Positions 49,235 through 57,512 of a DNA stretch of 64,000 bases are shown here, piece by piece. The DNA is taken from the NCBI GenBank assembly GCA_022510545.1, contig JAFLTG010000003.1, forward strand, positions 4,662 through 68,661, given 5' to 3'. The notes beneath the pieces are model-generated. The model worked only from the letters and a program-made list of their open reading frames with translations, was not told where the DNA came from and searched no databases. The position numbers were made by a program, and so were the translations under genes. This DNA is from Lachnospiraceae bacterium (GTDB lineage: Bacteria > Bacillota > Clostridia > Lachnospirales > Lachnospiraceae). Positions within the stretch are counted from its first letter, which is position 1. Each line of letters starts with the position of its first letter.

Positions 49235-51508
49235 ATGCAGCAGGATAAACTTCTTGAAATCGTATTGATTATTACGACAGCATTTGGAATAACTAAATTC
49301 AGAATAAAAAGTACAGACGATAAAACTGGAAACGTTTGGATACATAGTATTAAGAAAATTGCGTTGATAGTATTCTATACCTTTTATCTTGGAATTACAG
49401 AATATTCAGCCCGAAATATTACATATTATCTCCGGGATGCTTTTCATGAGGGTGCCAATCATTTTATATGGGTATATTGTTTGGTGGGAGCATTAATCTG
49501 GTTTCCGCGGTATATAAATAACGGAGAGAAAAGCAGCAAAAGGAATTGGCCGACAGTTATTATAACTGAGGTAATGAAACATATAACATTTACTATAATA
49601 ACAATACTGGCATTCTGTACTCAGGAGTTAGAACGACTTCGTATATCGACTATTGGTACAGGTATTATGGTGTTGGTGATATATGCGGCAACTCGGGTAA
49701 TAAGATATTATTATCATGAAAAAGAAAAGTCACTTAATTTACAGACCATTTTCTGGCTGTACTGTATTGCCTGCATCTACTGGTTTCTGGGGGTTCGTGT
49801 GTTTGATCCGAGTTCAAGTGATATGCTGCCTTATGTGCCGGTCAGCATATTGACTTCTTTTGTGCCCCTGATTGTAATATTATTTGTTACTGCTGACTGG
49901 AATATAACCGTTCATATATGTACGGTGCTCAACTTCATCTGGACTATGGCACATTATTTTGTTTATCAGTTCAGGGGATCCGTCTTGATACCCGGAGACA
50001 TATTTGCAATCGGAACAGCGGCGACTGTAGCGGGAAACTACAAGTACAGTATGGATACCGATATATGGTGGCTTTGTATGGGCTCGATACTTCTTATGAT
50101 GTTTTCGGGAAGCATATATAAATATAGAGTTGGCAGTAAAAAGGCAGCATTTAGGATAATCGGTACTACGGTCAGCTGTGTAGCAATTTTGTTATGGTAT
50201 AACAGTGATTTTATAACCAATATGAATCTGCCGTATTATAGCGGATGGTTTCAGCAACGTATGTATAATTCTGTAGGATACACTATGGGATTTGTAGAAG
50301 TTATGAAAAACAGCAGGGTGACCGAGCCGGATAATTATAGTGATGAATATGTAAAAGAATTGGCAATGGAATATGCCGACGAATCATCGGATGTAAGTGA
50401 TATAAAACCGGATATAATAGTTATCATGAATGAAACATATGCCGATCTTTCTGATTTGAGCAGGCTTGATACCAATATAGATTGTATGGAATATTATCAT
50501 TCATTTGAAACTTCAGGTAATACCGCGGTAGGGAGAACTCTGGTATCGACTATGGGTGGAGGAACCGCAAAGAGTGAATATGAGTTTCTGACAGGAAACT
50601 CCCAAGAATACCTTCCGACGGAAACGGCATATACAAACCACATATTTAAAGATATTAATACAATAGTGTCTACACTTAAATCTCAAGGTTATCATACTTT
50701 GGCGACGCATCCTAATGTCGGAGGTAATTGGAGACGAAACAGCGTATATAAATTTATGCAATTTGATGATGTGAAGTTTATTGAAGATTATGAAAATCCG
50801 GAACTTATGCGTGGAAATGTTACGGATTCGGAAGTGTACAGGAGTGTATTATCATGGATTGAAAACCGTGAAGCGCCACAGTTTGTTTTTGCCGTTACAA
50901 TGCAGAATCATAGTCCATATGACGTTGAGGACTTAAGGGAGGGAGAAGAATTACCTGTAATAAGAAACGGCGTAGATGAGCCGGATGAATTAGATGAATA
51001 TTTATCACTGATATATGAATCTGACAAGGCTCTTAAAGAATTGATAGAAACAGTTGATAAACGGGAGAAACCAACGGTCATAGTCATGTTTGGAGACCAT
51101 TTTCCGGCACTGGAAAGCAGGTTGATGAAAATGGTAGCATATGATGGAACGGAAACCGGTCTGGCACAAGAGCAGATAAAGTATTCCACCCCATATATAG
51201 TACATGCTAATTATGATGTTGATATGAGTGGGATTCCACCATATATGAGTCTTAATTATTTGGGCTCGTTTGTTCTAAAATCCTGTAATCTTAAAATGAC
51301 TACTTATAATAACTATTTGCTTAAAATGCAGGAAATTATTCCCGCTATGAATTTTATGGGGTTAATGACGACAGATGGTATATGGTATTCATTTGATGAA
51401 GAATTACCGGGGAAATATGCTGATAAAATCGATGAATATAATATTATACAGTATAATTATAGATTTGGAAGCTGCATCGAACAAATGTTTGAAATAGATG
51501 AAGAGTAA
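49235..51508 (+). CDS. LtaS-like sulfatase-fold membrane phosphotransferase
   Basis: N-terminal TM region, DIIVIMNETYADLSDL, GGGTAKSEYEFLTGNS, VTMQNHSPY, VIVMFGDHFPALES. Confidence 0.88.
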   Translation: MQQDKLLEIVLIITTAFGITKFRIKSTDDKTGNVWIHSIKKIALIVFYTFYLGITEYSARNITYYLRDAFHEGANHFIWVYCLVGALIWFPRYINNGEKSSKRNWPTVIITEVMKHITFTIITILAFCTQELERLRISTIGTGIMVLVIYAATRVIRYYYHEKEKSLNLQTIFWLYCIACIYWFLGVRVFDPSSSDMLPYVPVSILTSFVPLIVILFVTADWNITVHICTVLNFIWTMAHYFVYQFRGSVLIPGDIFAIGTAATVAGNYKYSMDTDIWWLCMGSILLMMFSGSIYKYRVGSKKAAFRIIGTTVSCVAILLWYNSDFITNMNLPYYSGWFQQRMYNSVGYTMGFVEVMKNSRVTEPDNYSDEYVKELAMEYADESSDVSDIKPDIIVIMNETYADLSDLSRLDTNIDCMEYYHSFETSGNTAVGRTLVSTMGGGTAKSEYEFLTGNSQEYLPTETAYTNHIFKDINTIVSTLKSQGYHTLATHPNVGGNWRRNSVYKFMQFDDVKFIEDYENPELMRGNVTDSEVYRSVLSWIENREAPQFVFAVTMQNHSPYDVEDLREGEELPVIRNGVDEPDELDEYLSLIYESDKALKELIETVDKREKPTVIVMFGDHFPALESRLMKMVAYDGTETGLAQEQIKYSTPYIVHANYDVDMSGIPPYMSLNYLGSFVLKSCNLKMTTYNNYLLKMQEIIPAMNFMGLMTTDGIWYSFDEELPGKYADKIDEYNIIQYNYRFGSCIEQMFEIDEE

Positions 51509-51599
51509 CATATGCTAAAACGGGCTGGTAGTCTGGACAAAGATAAAAATTATATGATAGAATTCAGTCAGAGCAGATGTTGGGCATAAGATAAAAGAG

Positions 51600-51950
51600 G
51601 TGAAATACTTGTTAAAAGAAATTCTTATACTATTTGTGCCGGGGGCGGTCGGTGTAATATTATATAGATATCTGGAGAAGATAAAGTGGAGCATTTGGTC
51701 TTATATTGAGAATTATTCGCTATTTGTGCTGCTTATATATTTTCTGGCCCGCACGATATTTTATCTGAGCGGATTGCAGGAGTTTTCAATACGTGAACTT
51801 GACTTGGCTGTCCAACTAAAATTTGGAATTCTAAGTATGGTATTGGCGGCAGCACTGGCATTTATTTTTCATTATAGAAAAGTAATCTGGACATATATGT
51901 TCAAATGGAGGAAAAGGCATGAAGCTGATAATACAAATTCCATGTTATAA
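51600..51950 (+). CDS. Small membrane protein of unknown family
   Basis: 116 aa with hydrophobic segments and GTG start; lies immediately before and overlaps a DPM-like GT2 (51919). Confidence 0.6.
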   Translation: MKYLLKEILILFVPGAVGVILYRYLEKIKWSIWSYIENYSLFVLLIYFLARTIFYLSGLQEFSIRELDLAVQLKFGILSMVLAAALAFIFHYRKVIWTYMFKWRKRHEADNTNSML

Positions 51951-52866
51951 TGAGGCAGAAACGCTGGAAGTGGCACTTAATGACCTGCCTAAGCACATTG
52001 ATGGAGTAGATGAAATAGAATATTTGATCATCAATGACGGAAGCAAGGATAATACTGTCCAGGTTGCAAAAGACTGGGGTGTACATCATATTGTTAATTT
52101 CAGATGCAATAAAGGACTTGCCAAAGGGTTTATGGCGGGTTTGGATGCCTGCCTTGAAGCAGGTGCAGATATAATAGTCAATACTGATGCCGATAACCAG
52201 TATTGTGGAGAAGATATTGAGAAATTGATAACTCCGATTTTAAAAGAAGAGGCTGATATTGTAATCGGAGAGCGTCCTATTGACAGTATAGAGCATTTTT
52301 CTTTTATCAAGAAGAAACTTCAGCATTTGGGAAGCTGGGTGGTAAGAAAGGCTTCCAAAACCGACATACCTGATGCCCCCAGTGGTTTCCGTGCATTCAG
52401 CAGGGATGCGGCGATGCATATTAATGTGGTGAATGATTATACCTATACTCTGGAGACTATTGTACAGGCCGGAAGGAACCGGATGGCGATTACAAGCGTT
52501 CCGATAAGAACCAATCCGGAACTGAGAAAGTCACGCCTATTTCATAGCATGTGGGGATATGTAAAAAAATCCGTTCTTACTATTCTTCGTGCCTTTATGT
52601 GGTACAAGCCTCTATATTGTTTTAGCATTGTTGCAACGATACCAACGATTATTGGTTTGGGAGTGGCTATACGTTTCCTGGTATTTTATTTTAGCGGAAG
52701 AGGAAACGGGCATATACAGTCTTTAATATTGGCGTGCACATTGCTTATCATCGGATTTATTACATTTGTGATTGGTTTGCTGGCGGATGTTATTGCAGCT
52801 AATCGAAAAATTCTTGAAGATACTCAATATCAGATTAGGAAATTGAGATATGATAAGAGAAAGTGA
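51919..52866 (+). CDS. Glycosyltransferase family 2, DPM/GtrB-like with C-terminal TM segments
   Basis: LIIQIPCYNEAETLEVALNDLP, LIINDGSKDNTVQVA, NTDADNQYCGEDI; two hydrophobic C-terminal segments. Confidence 0.92.
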   Translation: MKLIIQIPCYNEAETLEVALNDLPKHIDGVDEIEYLIINDGSKDNTVQVAKDWGVHHIVNFRCNKGLAKGFMAGLDACLEAGADIIVNTDADNQYCGEDIEKLITPILKEEADIVIGERPIDSIEHFSFIKKKLQHLGSWVVRKASKTDIPDAPSGFRAFSRDAAMHINVVNDYTYTLETIVQAGRNRMAITSVPIRTNPELRKSRLFHSMWGYVKKSVLTILRAFMWYKPLYCFSIVATIPTIIGLGVAIRFLVFYFSGRGNGHIQSLILACTLLIIGFITFVIGLLADVIAANRKILEDTQYQIRKLRYDKRK

Positions 52867-52875
52867 ATACGGTAA

Positions 52876-55143
52876 ATGGTAAATCTATTTATTGCAATAC
52901 CTGCGCTTATTACGTCAATTGTATTAGCAGGCATAAGGATGAAAGATAAAAAAACATATATAAAACTTCTGACTGTAGCATTCTATACGCTGTTCTTTTT
53001 TGCTGCCTATTATTTTGCCCGCAGTTCTACCATATTCTTGCGTGGAGAATTTAGATTCAAACCCAATCTGATCATATGGTTCTGCCTTCTGGCAGGTTCA
53101 ATTATATATTTTCCTGAATTCGGTAAGGAAGATTTAAATAAGGTTTTATCAAATAAGTATGACTTAAATCATGATTTGTTTAGTTTAGAGAATCTGTATT
53201 TTGCTCTTAAAGAGATAGGACGGCTTATCCTGTTTATGATTCTGAGCGTACTGGCATTCTGTACACAGGAACTTGAAAGACTGCATATGAATTTTTTGGA
53301 AGCAGGGATGTTGGTCATTATACTTTGTCTGGCAGCAGCTTTTCTAAGATACAGATTCAAGGGCAAAGAGCGTACTCTGGATATCCGGGATATTATCATC
53401 TTATTCCTGATTGCCGGAATATATTATTATTTTGGTTTTGCTATTAATTATAGAAATATTGCTAATCCGGCGGGATATGTATTTCATAATGTCGTAATTT
53501 TATTTATTGTCTTGCTTTTAGTTTTGTTTATCACTGCTAATCTTAATATTACGGTAATCATCGGAGCGATAATAAATCCTATATGGGCGCTGATACACTA
53601 TTTTGTTTATCAGTTCCGTGGTTCGATTTTCATACCGAATGATATTCGATCACTGGGGACAGCCGTAACAGTGGCAGACCGGTATGAGTATTTTATCAAT
53701 AGCGACATATGGAGAATGTGCACTTTTTCGTTTGTTATTATACTGTTTGCTGTTAATTATAAAAAGGTATATGTAATGCAGAAAAGAAAGGTTTTTTCCA
53801 TTACAGGTACGGTGGTTTTATCTCTGCTCATTATTATAGTGTACAATATTAACTTTATTAAACTGTTTAATCTGCCATATGCCCATTATAAACAGGATGA
53901 ATGGTATGATGGTGTGGGATATACATTGGGCTTTATAGAGGTTATGAAAAAGAATAAGGTAAAAGCGCCGGATAACTATAACGAAGATACTATAAGGGAG
54001 TTGGCTTTGAAGTATAGCAAGGATATGGATGGGTCCGATGTGGTACTTCCCAATATTATAGTTGTAATGAATGAGGCCTATGCTGATTTGGGTGACCTGG
54101 GAGAGATTGAGACCAATATTGACTATATGCCATACTATCATTCTCTTAAAACTACTTCAGATACGGCAGTGGGAAGGACACTGGTGTCGGTGCTGGGAGG
54201 AAATACCTGTCAGTCAGAGTATGAATTCCTGACAGGCAATTCGATTGAGTTTGCTCCTAATACTTTTCCGTATACATCGGAGATTAGCGGAGATATTTAT
54301 TCTGTTGTAACAACATTAAAGAGTCAGGGTTATCATGCAATTGCCACCCATCCCAATGTGTCAACCAACTGGAAAAGAAATGTAGTTTATAAATATCTGC
54401 AGTTTGATGACCTGTATTTTATAGATGATTATGAAGATTCCGAGCACATAAGAGAGTTTGTTTCGGATAAGGCATTGTTTGATAAAATTTTAACATGGCT
54501 GGATAATTCACAGCCTCAGTTTGTTTTTGCAGTCTCTATGCAGAATCATGGAGGCTATATTGAAGATACCATAAGAGAGGGAGAACAGTTTCCCGTTGTA
54601 ATAAAAGGTGAAACTGCTCCAGAAGGAATCGATGAATACCTTTCACTTATATATGAAACCGATAAGGCAATGGAAGAGTTCATAGAGCAGCTTGACATGT
54701 TAGAGAGACCAACTGTCTTTGTGATGTTCGGAGATCATTTCCCAATGATGACGGATGAGTTTCAGGAATATATCATGGATGAGGGTGACTGGCAAAGTGA
54801 GTTTGAAAAATCTCAGGTTCAATATGCCACACCATATATTGTACATGCCAATTATGATGTGGATCTTAGCAATATACCTGAATATATGAGTGTCAACTAT
54901 CTTGCAACCGATATTTTAGATGCCTGCGGTTTGGATATGTCTCCATATAATAATTACTTATTGGAGATGCAGCAGGATATACCGGCGCTCAATGCATTTG
55001 GTTTTAAGACTAAGGATAATAACTGGTACAAATATTCTGATGAGTATCCGGCAGAATATGCAGAAAAGTTAACAGAGTATAATATTCTTCAATACAATTC
55101 TATATATAAGAATGCCATAGCAGATATGTTTGCCGTTGATTAA
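52876..55143 (+). CDS. LtaS-like sulfatase-fold membrane phosphotransferase, paralogue of 49235..51508
   Basis: NIIVVMNEAYADLGDL, LGGNTCQSEYEFLTGNS, VSMQNHGGY, VFVMFGDHFPMM; shared HYFVYQFRGS..IP.DI block with the paralogue. Confidence 0.88.
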   Translation: MVNLFIAIPALITSIVLAGIRMKDKKTYIKLLTVAFYTLFFFAAYYFARSSTIFLRGEFRFKPNLIIWFCLLAGSIIYFPEFGKEDLNKVLSNKYDLNHDLFSLENLYFALKEIGRLILFMILSVLAFCTQELERLHMNFLEAGMLVIILCLAAAFLRYRFKGKERTLDIRDIIILFLIAGIYYYFGFAINYRNIANPAGYVFHNVVILFIVLLLVLFITANLNITVIIGAIINPIWALIHYFVYQFRGSIFIPNDIRSLGTAVTVADRYEYFINSDIWRMCTFSFVIILFAVNYKKVYVMQKRKVFSITGTVVLSLLIIIVYNINFIKLFNLPYAHYKQDEWYDGVGYTLGFIEVMKKNKVKAPDNYNEDTIRELALKYSKDMDGSDVVLPNIIVVMNEAYADLGDLGEIETNIDYMPYYHSLKTTSDTAVGRTLVSVLGGNTCQSEYEFLTGNSIEFAPNTFPYTSEISGDIYSVVTTLKSQGYHAIATHPNVSTNWKRNVVYKYLQFDDLYFIDDYEDSEHIREFVSDKALFDKILTWLDNSQPQFVFAVSMQNHGGYIEDTIREGEQFPVVIKGETAPEGIDEYLSLIYETDKAMEEFIEQLDMLERPTVFVMFGDHFPMMTDEFQEYIMDEGDWQSEFEKSQVQYATPYIVHANYDVDLSNIPEYMSVNYLATDILDACGLDMSPYNNYLLEMQQDIPALNAFGFKTKDNNWYKYSDEYPAEYAEKLTEYNILQYNSIYKNAIADMFAVD

Positions 55144-55194
55144 CATATGTTATAGCAGCTTTAGTTCGTTATGTAGATGAAGAATATATAAAGA

Positions 55195-57450
55195 ATGGAT
55201 AAAGGCGGTATAAGAGTGAAGCCATTTCTTATAAAGTATTCCGGTATATGTAAAATTGCATTGTGCGTATTTCTGACTATGGGCTGTAACCTGTCTATAG
55301 ATGGCCATTTTTGGCCTGATAACATACTTCCGTATGTATTTCTTGTATTAAATGGATTTGTGGTATTTAATATAGACCGGCAGAAGCTTTCAAGCCGGTT
55401 TTACCAGAAGAAAACCAGAGTATATGCTGGAATCTTATTAATATTCTGTATCCTGTTACAATCTGTAATACTGAGACTTTATTTGGCTGACACTACTGTC
55501 ATATTTTTTAAAACAGTCGTTAAAGTTTTGATAGCAGGCATTTCAACAGCTGTTATATTGATTCTCTGTCAACTCAAGGCATATGAAGAAAAAAAGATTC
55601 CGGGTATTATGTTTGTTATTTTTAGTGTGCTCGAAATAATTTATTTTTATATGATAAGGCAGATAACCGACAGCTTCAGTATATATCCGCTTATACTGCT
55701 TATGCTGATCTACTTATCAGCGGACAATATCTGTCCTATAGAGAATATTGTGAATAAAGAAAGTATTATTAATAGAAAAAGCATAATGCTCAAAGAAAGC
55801 ACAATAATAAAAATAGGTGCCGCATTGCTTGCGCTTTTTGAAACACTAGGATATCTTGCATTAATGTATATGGAATTTCAGTACGGTTTTTTGAAATGGC
55901 TGGGACTTACAGCTGTTGGTACGGTTGTATTTACTTTTATATTTTATTATGTGTTAAGCGCGATATTTGTGGTGCTTGATAATTTATTATTTGCAGCTGG
56001 AAGCATTTGTAGTACAGATAATACAGTAATAAACAGTAATGCAGATACGAAGCTGTACGCTAATTCAAAAAACACTTTGAATTATAAAGAAATGATTGTA
56101 ATTTCGATAATTTCTATAGGCATAAGAATCCTCTATTGGCTGAATTGGTTCCCTGCGCTGCTTAGTAAAGATACCTATATACAGATGCAGCAGGCATTGG
56201 GTATTGTGGATTACAGTAATCACAATCCATGGCTGCACACTATTATTATTAAATACCTGATGTACTCAGGCAGGCTGATGTTTGGCAGTAATCAGGCAGG
56301 AGCAGCGGTTACGGCATTTGCATCTCTTTTATTTTCATCCCTTTTGATATTATTCATTCTTAAATATTATTATAATAAACTTCCACAGGGTGTATGGGTG
56401 CTTGCTGCAATCATATTTATACTCGATCCCATTCATTGCATATATTCCGTAACTATTTGGAAAGATGTACTGTTTGCATATGCGTTGCTTGCATTTTGCT
56501 TTGTACTTATGATGATGGAAGAGCAGATAAGGCAGCAGGAGAAGCCGCAATCTTATATGTGGGTAATATATGTTGTTGTAAGCTTTGTTTTTTGTTTTTC
56601 ACGTACTAATGGTCTGTATGCATGGCTCTTTACGCTTCCGTTTCTGCTATGGCACTATAGGAAGATGTTAAAACCATGGATAATTTCAACTTTGGTATGC
56701 CTGATATTGATTATCGGATATAAAGGATGGATGCTCCCTCATTTCCAGGTTAGCGAGCCGGATACTGTAGAGGCGTTATCGGTACCGCTTCAGCAAATTG
56801 CCTTTACTATACGAAATGATGGAAAATTTTCAGAATATGACATGAGTGTCATAAATAATATTGTTGATATGGAAGCTATAGGGAAGCGTTACAATGCCCA
56901 TATATCCGATCCGGTAAAGAATTATATAAGAAATTATGGATATCAGGAATACATTACACAGAATAAACTTGATTTTATTAAAATGTATATTTCGGTGGGA
57001 GTGAAAAATCCCACTGATTATATAGTGGCATTCTTAAATCAGTCAAGAGGATACTGGCACCATAAAATGTCAAATTATATATATTTCAGCGAAGGCGTAC
57101 ACTCGCTGGCAGCAGAGATTGGAATCTACAGAGCGCCTCTCTTTCCGGCAGACTTAAGTGCATTGGCAGACAAACTTATGGATAAATATTGTGATATCTG
57201 GCACACATTCTGGAGTCTTGCACTTAATACGTATGTGGTATGGATATTATTTGTGTACGCACTTGTCAGAAAGAGAGCCTGCTTCTATTTTTTGCCCGTT
57301 ATAGGTGTGTTTATAACGCTTGTCATAGCTACTCCGGTAAATGATGAGTTTCGATATGCCTATGGAATATATATGGTGCTGCCACTACTGCTCATGAACA
57401 TACTCAAGCAGCATGGAGTCGAAGGCAGCCGAAACATTGACAAAAAGTAG
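55195..57450 (+). CDS. DUF6020-like multi-spanning membrane protein
   Basis: LLSKDTYIQMQQALGIVDYSNHNPWLHTIIIKYLMYSG, DPIHCIYSVTIWKDVLFAYALLAFC, FVFCFSRTNGLYAWL. Confidence 0.7.
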   Translation: MDKGGIRVKPFLIKYSGICKIALCVFLTMGCNLSIDGHFWPDNILPYVFLVLNGFVVFNIDRQKLSSRFYQKKTRVYAGILLIFCILLQSVILRLYLADTTVIFFKTVVKVLIAGISTAVILILCQLKAYEEKKIPGIMFVIFSVLEIIYFYMIRQITDSFSIYPLILLMLIYLSADNICPIENIVNKESIINRKSIMLKESTIIKIGAALLALFETLGYLALMYMEFQYGFLKWLGLTAVGTVVFTFIFYYVLSAIFVVLDNLLFAAGSICSTDNTVINSNADTKLYANSKNTLNYKEMIVISIISIGIRILYWLNWFPALLSKDTYIQMQQALGIVDYSNHNPWLHTIIIKYLMYSGRLMFGSNQAGAAVTAFASLLFSSLLILFILKYYYNKLPQGVWVLAAIIFILDPIHCIYSVTIWKDVLFAYALLAFCFVLMMMEEQIRQQEKPQSYMWVIYVVVSFVFCFSRTNGLYAWLFTLPFLLWHYRKMLKPWIISTLVCLILIIGYKGWMLPHFQVSEPDTVEALSVPLQQIAFTIRNDGKFSEYDMSVINNIVDMEAIGKRYNAHISDPVKNYIRNYGYQEYITQNKLDFIKMYISVGVKNPTDYIVAFLNQSRGYWHHKMSNYIYFSEGVHSLAAEIGIYRAPLFPADLSALADKLMDKYCDIWHTFWSLALNTYVVWILFVYALVRKRACFYFLPVIGVFITLVIATPVNDEFRYAYGIYMVLPLLLMNILKQHGVEGSRNIDKK
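55488..55501. repeat. Intragenic palindrome TGACACTACTGTCA
   Basis: Exact match to TGACA-N4-TGTCA inside the DUF6020-like CDS. Confidence 0.75.
55753..55806 (+). repeat. Degenerate 3 x 18-bp in-frame tandem repeat
   Basis: aataaagaaagtattatt / aatagaaaaagcataatg / ctcaaagaaagcacaata, encoding NKESII-NRKSIM-LKESTI. Confidence 0.5.
56838..56851. repeat. Intragenic palindrome TGACATGAGTGTCA
   Basis: Exact match inside the DUF6020-like CDS. Confidence 0.75.
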
Positions 57451-57465
57451 CATAAATTTTATAAT
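57437..57465 (+). promoter_or_regulatory. Perfect-consensus sigma-A-type promoter TTGACA-N17-TATAAT
   Basis: -35 TTGACA 57437-57442, 17-nt spacer, -10 TATAAT 57460-57465; overlaps the 3' end of 55195..57450 and precedes ATG 57513. Confidence 0.8.
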
Positions 57466-57512
57466 ATGGAAAATTGTAGTAACCTATTTTAATATGGAGG
57501 AGAAGGCTTTTT

